From positions 1-10,658 of the forward strand of contig JAHBMJ010003425.1 of the NCBI GenBank assembly GCA_018398765.1: a stretch of DNA of 10,658 bases, read 5' to 3'. The DNA is from Chromera velia (taxonomy: Eukaryota; Sar; Chromeraceae). Position 1 is the stretch's first letter. Each line of letters opens with the position of its first letter. The notes beneath the pieces are model-generated. The model saw nothing but the letters and a program-made list of their open reading frames with translations, had not been told where the DNA came from and did no database searches. Shown here one piece after another: positions 1 to 9,908 of the stretch. The position numbers and the translations under genes were made by a program.

Positions 1-138
1 TTTTTTTTTTTTTTTTTTTTTTTTTTTCTTTCTTTCTTTCTTTCTTTCTTTTTTTTTTTCCTTTCTTTCTTTGTTTATTTCTTTCTTTCTTTCTTTTTTC
101 TCCTTTCTTTCTTTTTCATTCATTCATTCATTCATTCA
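1..138. repeat. Poly-T / (TTTC)n followed by (CATT)n
   Basis: A 27-base T run leads into TTTC tetramers to about 116. About 5.5 copies of CATT follow at 117-138. The homopolymer at the exact window edge is typical of a contig that stops in a repeat. Confidence 0.9.
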
Positions 139-411
139 AATTGGGTCCGAGAGCATTTTCCTAAAGTGGAGAAAAACACCGAAAAGGGAGAGAAGGGAGA
201 AGCAATGCACTTAGACAGGACAGCTGAAATACGGAGGACGCCTTGTGCCTGTCTGTTGATGTCTCCCTGTCTTCCTGCGCGGCTTGTGCCATTCAATCCT
301 TCTATTTTTGAATCGGGGGGAGAGCGTGGCGAGAGAGTCCGTTTTTTTCGCATCCTGTCTATCGGTCGGTCGGAAGCGACAAATCTAGTCTGCCTGCCTG
401 TCTATCTGCAG
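1..411 (+). other. 3' part of an upstream intron (intron 0)
   Basis: No exon of the adaptin frame was found here. It opens with T27 and TTTC repeats (1-116), then CATT repeats (117-138), then about 270 nt of unremarkable sequence. It ends in a TGCAG acceptor (407-411). The intron is phase 2, because exon 1 begins with the last base of a split codon. The residues expected just upstream, the conserved R-K-V-P region of the trunk, were looked for and not seen, so the previous exon lies outside the window. Confidence 0.75.
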
Positions 412-455
412 ATTTATCGCGCGAATTGGCGGGTTGATTGAGGACAGAAACCACG
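412..455 (+). CDS. AP1G1: AP1G exon 1 (of those in window)
   Basis: 44 nt between acceptor CTGCAG (406-411) and donor GTGAGC (456-461). It begins with the third base of a split codon and ends with the first base of a Gly codon. It reads FIARIGGLIEDRNHG, which aligns ungapped with the family's helix ending in -L-L-x-x-[KR]-N-H-G. The D-R-N-H-G end continues directly into exon 2 (G-V-M-L). It is so short that it is only recognisable because it joins exon 2 in the right phase. Confidence 0.85.
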
Positions 456-3400
456 GTGAGCCTATCGTTTATCTGTCTGCCTGCTTGCCTGCCTGTCTGT
501 CTGTCTGTCTGTCTGTTGGTCGAAAGAAATAAAGAACCCATCCAAGGCTCTTCTGTGGAGTTCCCAGGGCGTCTTCTACTGTATGAGTGCCTGCTTGACA
601 TTCCCTTTGATCGTGTCAGTCTGTAAATCTCGTTGTCTCCTTTTCTCTCCGTCATGTTTGCCGGCCTGTCTGCCTGGATGACTTGCTTGATCCTTGAAAG
701 TCGCACCACGTCTTTCGGCGTTAGCATTGTTTTTCTGCGTGTATGCAGGGGTGATGCTGGCTGGGTGTTCCCTGATGATGACCTGCATGGAGCACAACCG
801 TAGTCTGGTGAAGGACTTTCGCAAATTTGTGCCTTCACTGGTCAGTGGTGTGTGCAAGGAAGTGAAGAATCTCTGTCACTCGCGGGAAATGTGTCTGAGA
901 CAGGGGAGGGCGTGATACAGAAACCGTTTGTCGGGGATCGGGGGAGAACTCACGACGCTGGCGTGGCGGCAGATTTTCGAACGAGAGTGTGGGTGGGTCA
1001 GGAACGAGGGCGATGAATCTTCACCCCGGTTTTCTCTCGTCAAAACTCTCCCTCCCTCTTAATGTATCCATCTGCCTGTCTGCCTGTCTGTCTGTCCATC
1101 GATTCTGATTGTTTCCATGCAGATCCGTTCTCTGAAGAACATGCTCATGTCCGGGCACATCAACCCAGAATACGACATCGCAGGTCTCTCGGACCCTTTC
1201 CTTCAGGTTTGTTTGTTTGTTTGTCTCTCCCTTCCTTCCTTCCTTCCTTCCTTCCTTCCTTCCTTCCTTCCCTGCCTTCCTTCCGTCCTTCCTTCCTCCT
1301 TCCTTCCTTCCTTCCTTCCTTCCTTCTTCCTCCTTCTTCCTCCTTCCTCCTTCCTCCTTCCTCCCTTCCTCCCTTCCTCCCTTCCTCCCTTCCTCCCTTC
1401 CTCCGTTCCTTCCTTCCCTTCCTTCCCTTCCTTCCTTCCTTCCTTCCTTCCTTCCTTCCCTTCCTCCTTCTTCCTTCTTCCTTCTTCCTTCCTCCTTCTT
1501 CCTTCTTCCTTCTTCCTTCTTCCTTCTTCCTTCTTCCTTCCTGCCTTCCTTCTTTCTTCCTTCTTCCTTCTTCCTTCTTCCTTCTTCCTCCTTCCTTCCT
1601 TCTTCCTTCCTTCTTCCTTCTTCCTTCCTTCTTCCTTCCTTCCTTCCTTCCTTCCTTCCTTCTTTCCTTCCTTCCTTCTTCCTTCTTCCTTCTTCCTTCT
1701 TCCTTCTTCCTTCTTCCTTCTTCCTTCTTCCTTCCTTCCTTCCTTCTTCCTTCCTTCCTTCCTTCTTCCTTCCTTCTTCCTTCCTTCCTTCCTTCCTTCC
1801 TTCCTTCTTTCTTCCTTCTTCCTTCCTTCTTCCTTCCTTCTTCCTTCCTTCCTTCCTTCCTTCCTTCCTGCTTCTTCCTTCTTCCTTCTTCCTTCTTCCT
1901 TCTTCCTTCTTCCTTCTTCCTTCTTCCTTCTTCCTTCTTCCTTCTTCCTTCTTCCTTCCTTCCTTCCTTCCTTCTTCCTTCCTTCCTTCCTTCGTTCCTT
2001 CCTTCCTTCCTTCCTTTCTTCCTTCCTTTCTTCTTCCTTCTTCCTTCTTCCTTCCTTCTTCCTTCCTTCCTTCTTCCTTCCTTCTTCCTTCCTTCTTCCT
2101 TCCTTCCTTCCTTCTTTCCTTCCTTCCTTCCTTCCTTCCTTCTTCCTTCTTCCTTCTTTCCTTCTTCCTTCCTTCCTTCCTTCCTTCCTTCCTTCCTTCC
2201 TTCTTCCTTCCTTCTTCCTTCCTTCCTTCCTTCTTCCTTCCTTCCTTCCTTCGTGTTCCCACTGTTCGTTCTTTCTTTTCGATTTGGTCTGTCTCTTTTT
2301 TTTTTGTTGGTGGCAGTTTACGTTGCAAGCCCCTCATTTCTCGATCACTCCATTCATGACTGGGTCTCCTTTTTCCCCATTCTGATGATTCTGTGTACGT
2401 GCGTGTGTGTGTCGTTGTGTCACGCGCATGCCTGTATCTTGCTTATTGTGTATGCACTTTCTCCATTCGCTCCTGCAGGTGAAGATTCTCCGATTGATCA
2501 GGATGCTGGCAAGGGTGCGTTACTTTGTGCAGAGCTCTCTCTTTGTGCTTTGTCCTGTTTGCTTCCGCCCTTTCCTGTTGCCTCGCTGGTATCTTGATTT
2601 TTCCTGGTCTTTTTTCCTGGGTCATTTAAGAGGTGTGCCTGTTTGCTTCTCGCATTTCTGGTTTTTTTACCTTCATGAGGGAGACAACGTCAGCGGAGGC
2701 GTGAGCCAGGGCGGGGCAAAAACGCGAGATAGTTAGCTGCCAGCTCTGTAGAATTCTGGGTTCAATTTGTGTCACTCTTTTTCTTTTGTGTGTGCATTGG
2801 AGAAAGAAGGAGAGACGGTGTGATGACAATCAACTGCGAGAGACATCCCCCTCGATCTGGCGAGAGAGTTTGAAGACGGTGTCGTGAGGTTTAGCCCGGC
2901 CGATCATCACATAGACGCCTGCGTCTTGCAAGAGGAGAGGAGAGGAAAAAGAGAGGGAAGGAATCCGCCCTCTCCCTCCCTTCATGTGATTTGATCCACA
3001 AACAAAGTCAAGAAAGTCCTAAATGAAATCTGTGTTAAGAAAAAAGTGGGTTCGTGAGATGAGACATTATTAATACAATACAAGAAAATGGCTGCATGCA
3101 GAAATCTGCCGAGACAAGTGATGAGGCCAACGACATTCTTGCTCAAGTGGCGACGAACACGGAAGGCAACAAAAATGTCTGTCTACGTCTCAGTCCGTCC
3201 GTCTTTCTTTTTTTCTCCTCTCTCTTTCTTTATTTTCCATCTTTTGCCAGAAGAATTCGAAGAAGGGCGGACGGAGTGTCCCCACACATTTTCTGAAATA
3301 GCGAGAGGACAAAGGCTGATTTGATTCCCCGTAGAGACGGCAAAAATGCAACCGCTGTGTGTCTCTCTACCTGTCTAGGTTTCTATCCGTACGTACATAG

Positions 3401-4296
3401 AGAGGTCACTCTGTGCGTTGTTTTGCCCGTGGCTGTCCGTCAGTCAGTCAGTCTGTGTCTCAAAGGAAAGAAAAAGAAAGAGAAGTCCAGTGCATGTCTT
3501 CATTCATAATGACTCAATTCAGTTTCCCCCCCCTCTCCTGCGTCTTCTTTCTTTCTCACTTTTCTTCTTTGTTTCAACATAAAGAGGAAAGACGAGAAAA
3601 GAGTCTCTGGGCCCGCCTGTCTCACTCACCTTGCCCCTGCATGCCCTCCCTCCTCCAGACACTGAAGCCGACTCCCTTCTTTCCAATGACTAGCCACTCC
3701 TTCGACCAACCAAAATACCGACCGACAAATGAATCTACCCCTGATCTCTGACCTTCTTGTGTGGAGCGAACTCTCACTCCTGGTTTCCCCAGTCTGGCGC
3801 GGCCGGTCCGCCTGGCTGTAAAGATATTTCTCAGTTGCGTGTCAGACGCAGAACGCCGGCGTTCTGCTCTCTGTCAAAGTGTCGTGTGGTTATTGTATTT
3901 TGTTTGTGTGTGTGTGTGTCGGCTGCATATGAAGTCGCTGAACAATTGCTTTTTCCCTCCCTCCCTATCCACACGTGAAAGCAGGTCGGGAATGCGATCC
4001 TGTACGAGGTCGTGCAGACAATCGTGAACATCGAGAGCGAATCGGGATTGAGGGTTCTAGGTACGTCCGTGCGTGCGTCAGTGAAAGCTGCTGAAATCCT
4101 TCGTTGCTTGTGCAAACAGCCGGGCCGCTGTTCATCATTCCTCTGTGTCAATCGCTCCCTTCCCTGACTTGGATTCCGTCTCTTCTGGTCTCCCTCCGTA
4201 CATTCACTGAAGCGCACTTCTCCTTGGTTCCAGAATTCTCTCTCTGTCTGTCTGTCTCTCTCCCTCCCTCCCTCCCTCCCTCCCTGTGTGTGTGCG

Positions 4297-4331
<35 letters not shown>

Positions 4332-4972
4332 CGTCTCTCACTCGCCTTTACCCTTCCTGCGCTCTCTGCAGCTGTGAACATTCTTGGCAGGTTCCTTCAA
4401 AACAGGGAAAATAATATCAGGTTGGTCAGTTAGTTAGTCAGTCCACTGTTTGGTTGCTAGAGAAGGTCTCTTTCTGCACTTCTGTGTGGCTCCTTAATGT
4501 GTGTGGGAGTGCTTTGATCTCGCTTCTTCTTTTTTCTCCCGGCTTTCCTTCTTCTCTTCTTCATTCCTTTGTTCTTTGCTTCCGGCACACACAAGTCTGT
4601 CGGTCTTATCCTGATCTCATCCTGCACTGCACTTCACCCACCGTGTCTGTCTGTCTGTCTGTCTGTCTGAACACGGGGGACTGAGCACATGACTGCACAG
4701 CTGTGCCAAACATTCCGATAAACCTGTGCTCGCTCACTTACTCTTTTGCAGGTACGTCGCCCTCCAGACGCTCCAGAAGGTGGTGAAGGTGGACCTCCGG
4801 GCGGTGCAGAGACACAGACAGACTGTGGTTGAGTGTCTCAAGGTCAGCTGCGAGTTTCGACGTTCTCCTCTCCGTTCTGCATCAGTCTTTCTTCTCATTG
4901 GGATGATCAGTATGTGCCAGCGGCAGGCACGCACTTGTCGAGTCCCTAAGTCAACACTCTATCAAACACGCG

Positions 4973-5013
<41 letters not shown>

Positions 5014-7283
5014 CGAGGGGGGGTCTGTTCTGCTTTCCATACATATGTCCGCCACCCTTCCGGGCTCTGTGTATCAATACGTGTGTGCGTCAAATAAACG
5101 CGACTTGCGGGTTCCGAAAATACGTGCATGTCCAAGGAAGGCTTGTGCGCACAAGCAAGAGCAGTCACTCGCCAAGTAAGGTCTTGATTAACTCTCTCAA
5201 GCGGTCAAATGAACAGAAAGGAAGCAACGCGGAGTCCGTCCGTCCGTCCGTCCGTCCATTCCCTCGCTCTTCCACGGCCTAATCCCCCCCCCCCCCCCCC
5301 CCNTCCCCCGGATCTCTCTCTCTCTCGATGATGCCTGCCTGCAGGATCCCGACACGTCCATCAAGAAGAGAGCCCTCGATGTCACCTACGCACTCATCAA
5401 CGAGGAGAACATCAAGGTCGGTCGGTCCGTGAGTCTGTTTTTTGAAAGGCGGGCGGCTGCAGTTGTTTTCTGACTGTGCATGCCTGCTGGTGCTTCCTTT
5501 TGAGTGCCTCCAGAGCTTCCGTTTGTCTGATGTTGGATTTGGTCTGCGCTCGCAGGATTCGGTCGTTGATCCGTCTTTCTTTCTCTCTGTCTGCCTGTCT
5601 GTCTTTCCTTCTTCGTATGTTTCTTTCTTTCTGTCGGTCTGATCTTTCCTTCTTTCTTTCTTTCTTTCTTTCTTTCTTTTCTTTCTTTCTTTCTTTCCTT
5701 CCCTCCTTTTTTTCCTTTCTCTCTCTCTCTCTCTCTCTGCCTCACTCTGTCTCTCTGTGTCTGTGCGTGTGTGTGTGTGTGTATGTGCAGAGCCTGACGA
5801 AGGAACTTTTGAACTTCCTTCTCGTTGCCGACTCGGACTTCAAGGGAGATCTTGTTTCAAAGGTTTCTCGCTCTGCTTTCCCTTTCGTGAATGCAGTTGC
5901 CCGTTTTTCCCTTCTTGCGTCTCCCTGCTAAATAAGTTACTTGCGCTCTTCACATGCAGCATGCATCCGTTTGGGGGGAATCATAAGACATGGAGGCAGA
6001 GAAAAAGGCAGGGACAATAGAAAAGAGCAAAGAAAAAAGGCGTGATTGACAAATGAATGAATGGACGAATAAGGGAGGGGGTGGGTGGGTGAGTGAATGA
6101 ATAAGTGAAGACGTCAACGCGATCGCGTAGGAGGACTGCTAAGGAACAAAACTAAAGGACAAACGGCCTGTCCTGACAAGAAGAGGGATTGTTCGAAAAG
6201 CTATTCAGTTTTTTCTTCTCTTGTTTGTCGTGTATCGGGTACGCGAGTGCTGCTGTTTGGCTGTCTCGGGTGATGCACTTCTCTCTCGGCACCTTACGCA
6301 TCGTCCGCGAGAAAGGGGAAGAAAGGTAGAGAGAAATGAAACAGGAGAGACCATCATGAGTCACTCCTTCGCTCTGTATTTTCTCTCGCACTTCACTTCG
6401 GCCTGTACAGTCGGTCTGTCTGTTGGTGTGATTGCAGGACCTGGTCAGTCTGTAAGCGAACGAAAAAAGACAAAATGAAATGAGGAGAAAGGAGACGGGA
6501 ACGTCTGTGGTCTGCCTGCTTGCTGTTTGTGTGGCACTGTAATAGCAGAATGAGGGTCTGCTGTGTCATGCGCTGGTAGCACTTGACTGATCGTGCAGGT
6601 GGATGGATGTCTCGCCATCTTCCGCACACGTGAGTACATATGTCCATTGTTTCTCAATTGATTTTTGGCCTGCTTGCCTACTTGCTTGGCTGCTGTGCTT
6701 GCAGCTCTGCATGGCAGTGGAGCGGTACTCTCCGAACAAGAAGTGGCAGGTCGACACTCTCATCAAGGTTCGTTGGTTGGTCATGTGGGTCGGTGGAACC
6801 TGCCGCAACTCTCTCTCCCTCTCTCTCTCTCTCTCCCTCTGGAGGTTTGGGTGGGTTTTGGTTTTCTGGAGCGGGTGTTTTGTTTTCCTTTCATGTTCTG
6901 AGTTTGTAGGGATGCTGGAAAGGACAAAGGGAGGGAAGAACGAATGCGAGACGGAGAGGAAGAAGGAAGGAAGGAAGAAGGAAGGAAGGAAGGATCAATC
7001 ACAATCCGTGTCTGTCTTTGTTTGTATGCTGCCGTTTAACTTCTTTTTCCTTTTCTCCTTCTTTTCAGCTTAGGAAAAGCCTGCGCGAGGTCGATGAAAG
7101 ACCACTTCGTCGTTACCTTACGAATTGTGAAGGAAGGAGGGAAGGAAGGAAGGACGGACGAGCGATCTCCCCTCGATTCGTTTTGGAATGATCCGCCCTT
7201 CTCCTCTGCTCTCCCCCCCCCCTCCCTCCCTCGACAGATGATCGATTGATTTTAATATCTCTCTTCTGCAAGCATGGGCTGAT

Positions 7284-7330
<47 letters not shown>

Positions 7331-8087
7331 CTTTCCTGTTTGACGTTGTACTGTACGTGCAGGTGATGTGCCTGGCTGGGAACTTTGTCAGAGATGAAGT
7401 GGGTTCGATTTTCGACCTGTATGCATGCGCACACGAGCATGGTCCTATCTTCTGCGTGAAGTCCTCTGTGGTTTTCTTTTCCTCGGGTCTCCTCCTCTTT
7501 GTTCGTGTTACTTGTGTCCACCAGCTTGTCTTTGTCTCTGTTCATAGGTTTGTCTGTTTGTCTGCTCTGCTCTGCTCTGCTCTGCTCTGCTCTCTGTTGC
7601 GTTCTCTCTCTATGTGCTTGTCTTTGTCTGCCTGTTGGATCGTCTGTCCGTCTCTTTGTTTGTTTGATGGTGAGCGTGCTTATCCGTCGGAGTGTGTTTT
7701 GGGGGGGTTGTCGTCTTATTTTCTTCCTTCTTTTGTCAGTCCCCTTCTTCAGTTGAGAGGACAGGAAAGCGGAACGATGGAGCTGACCTCTCTCCTTGCT
7801 GCTGATGATTTTGTTCCCCCTCTTTTTGTCTCGTGTTTCCCTTTTCCCGTGCATCAGGTTCGTGATACCTTCCTTGCGCTGGTGGCCTGCGCCTCGGACC
7901 TTCAGGTAAGTGAGGGAGCACTCCATTTCTTTCCCTCAGCCTCAGCCTCTCTGTTGAAATGCTTCCCCTGGTCTGCATTTCTTGTTTGTGGTCTGGTCGA
8001 CAACAGGACTGGCTGAGTGTCTCTCTTTCTCTCTCCCTCTCTGACTGATCGATCGATCGATGGGTCGAGTGAGTGAATTTAAAACGA

Positions 8088-8126
<39 letters not shown>

Positions 8127-9858
8127 CCGTCCAATCGGTTGGTACCTGAATGAAAGAAAGAAAGAAAGAAAGAAAGAAACCCCACGCATCCACCTATGTG
8201 AGAGTGTCCGTCCGTTATTTTTGTCTTTTCTCTCTTGTTTTGCCCGACTCTCTGAGTTCAGTTCCTCTCGCTCGCTCTGTCGGTGTCTCTCTGAGCACCC
8301 CTCCATCTCTCCAAGCATGGGCGGGCGGAGGCATTCATTCTTGTTTTTTTGCAAAAACCGCATCTCTGTCGGACTGCATGGATGCTGCACACTTACTTCG
8401 ATTCCGTCACTTACTCACTCACTCACTCACTCACTCACTACATCAGTTATCTGTACCTTTTCTTCCGTTTGGTAAGTGTCAGTGAGCTCTTTTGAAAAGC
8501 CGCACCTTTGCTGGGGTGTGTGTCTTGCTTGCAGGCCTATGCCGCCGCGAAGACTTTTTTCTCCGCCCGAGAGAACAGCCAGCAAGAAACCCTCGTTCAG
8601 GTGAGTGACTGAGGGGGGGAGGGAGGGAAGAGATGTGGCTGGCAAGTTGAGATTGAGCAAGTGATGAACGACGGAATGGATCGATGGGTGGTGCCCATTG
8701 TGAAAGTTGGTTGGGTGGACAGAGGACGGACTGACCTTCTGAATGAAGGGAGAGCGAGGGAAAACATCAAATCACACACGCTCAAACAAAAAGTAATGAG
8801 GAGCAGCAAGAGGGTACATGAAGGGAATCTGAGGCGCGGTCATGTGGGCAGTCTTTCTGTCATTTCTGCAGGACGGCTTGCTGCTTTCTCTTATTAAGGG
8901 CATCCGATTAACCCGCTCGTCTCTTCATCAAGCTGGGCTGCTGTGATGCAGAGAGGCAGGCAGACAGAAAGAAAGAAGAAAAGAAGGATGGATGTGTCTT
9001 CTTCCATTGTTTGTTTGTTTTTCCACTTGACTTTGAATGCGAGGGGAAGAATCAGCAAGCCTGCCTGACGGCGAGAGTCGATAACAGAACGACGACCTTT
9101 CCTGTCCGGCATGTGTTCTCGATTCCTTTCTTTTTTTTTCTGTGGGTGTGTGGATGGATGGATGCAGTGTGCTGTCTGGTTGGTCGGTGAATTCGGGGAC
9201 CTCCTTGTTCAGGTCTGTCTGTCTTTCTCTCTTTCTGTTTGTCTTTCCCTTCCCCCCCCCTCCGTTCCTCTCTCTCTCCCTCCTCATCTCTCTCTCTCTC
9301 CCCCTCTCTGTGCATGTGTGTGTGTGTGTAGGGGGGGAGGGGGGGTTTCTACCTGCGTCTGTCTCTAAGCCCCAGTGTCTGTTGAAGTCAAGAAAGAGGG
9401 CGGTAGGAAACCGAAGAAGAGGCAAAATGAATCATGCATTCTGTCTGTGTATCTTGTGCATGATTTTGCCAGGCTGGGGGTAATTACGACTTCGTTCCTG
9501 TGTAGATCATCTGGCACTTACTCTTCGTCTTCCCCCTGGCACCCTTCTTTGCCCCTGCTCTTCTCTTGTCTTGTCTGTCCCTGCACGCGTCCACGCAAGC
9601 TGAATCAATCCATAGGACGGCACGGGGGCTTCGGGGCTCGCGTTGATTCTCCTCGGCGTCGTCTTTACCTACATGTTTGTACATGCACGTGTCGATCTGT
9701 TCGTTTGTGTTCCTTTGTGTTTCTGCGTGTCCGCACGATTCCTCTTCCTTCTTTCCTTCCTTCTGACTGCATCCATGCATGCAGAGTAGCCAGAGCCTTT
9801 TGGGGCAGCTGGAAGAGGGAGACGATTTCGGTCTGCAGGTCAGATCTCTCTCTGTCTC

Positions 9859-9908
<50 letters not shown>

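Larger units (their letters stand above)
4843..5344 (+). other. Intron 8 (502 nt, phase 0), with CA/GA block and C19-N gap base
   Basis: Donor GTCAGC, acceptor CCTGCAG. It contains (CA)n(GA)n at 4970-5013, (GTCC)6 at 5234-5257, and C19 at 5284-5302 followed by an ambiguous base N at 5303. It is mostly purine-rich or mixed, unlike the CT-rich introns around it. Confidence 0.9.
6768..7362 (+). other. Intron 11 (595 nt, phase 0)
   Basis: Donor GTTCGT, acceptor CGTGCAG. It contains a CT run (6809-6840), GGAA repeats (6958-6993 and about 7130-7154), a coding-like island at 7069-7191 behind a strong internal acceptor (a finding), a short poly-C (7211-7220) and (CT)n(GT)n (7284-7329) before the real acceptor. 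Confidence 0.88.
7906..8534 (+). other. Intron 13 (629 nt, phase 0)
   Basis: Donor GTAAGT, acceptor CTTGCAG. It holds CT-rich sequence (8020-8043), GATC repeats (8047-8061), (GA)n (8089-8125), (GAAA)n (8151-8179) and (CTCA)n (8411-8438). The CT and GA parts form a perfect 16-bp inverted repeat. Confidence 0.9.

Noticed and set aside
149-330. Mixed-composition stretch upstream of exon 1 as a possible further adaptin exon
   Set aside because: No frame gives the residues expected before F-I-A-R-I, and no TGCAG/GTNNGT pair encloses a suitable segment ending in phase 2.
1021-2597. Long open frames of 380-511 codons (+) and 438 codons (-) over the pyrimidine tract
   Set aside because: C/T-only or G/A-only sequence cannot form stop codons. 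The products are periodic Ser/Phe/Leu/Pro or Arg/Lys/Glu/Gly repeats, and the tract lies inside an intron fixed by the adaptin exons on both sides.
6438-6443. Possible 6-nt microexon between TTGCAG and GTCAGT in intron 10
   Set aside because: The splice-like words are present, but it would insert two residues (D-L) into a block that already aligns without a gap, and such short motifs are expected by chance in this TGCAG-rich sequence.
7252-7926. 224-codon open frame on the - strand
   Set aside because: It is antisense to exons 12-13 and to (CT)n(GT)n and pentamer repeats. The product is dominated by Thr-His and Arg-Glu runs from the microsatellites, with no recognisable domain.
8872-8947. 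Open stretch D-G-L-L-L-S-L-I-K-G-I-R after a TGCAG in intron 14
   Set aside because: No convincing donor follows in frame before the stop at 8944-8946. Exons 14 and 15 join without a gap in the family alignment.
9376-9402. Possible 27-nt in-frame cassette exon (C-L-L-K-S-R-K-R-A) in intron 15
   Set aside because: The acceptor is CCCAG rather than GCAG and the donor is GTAGGA. No family counterpart exists at this position, so the evidence is too weak to call.
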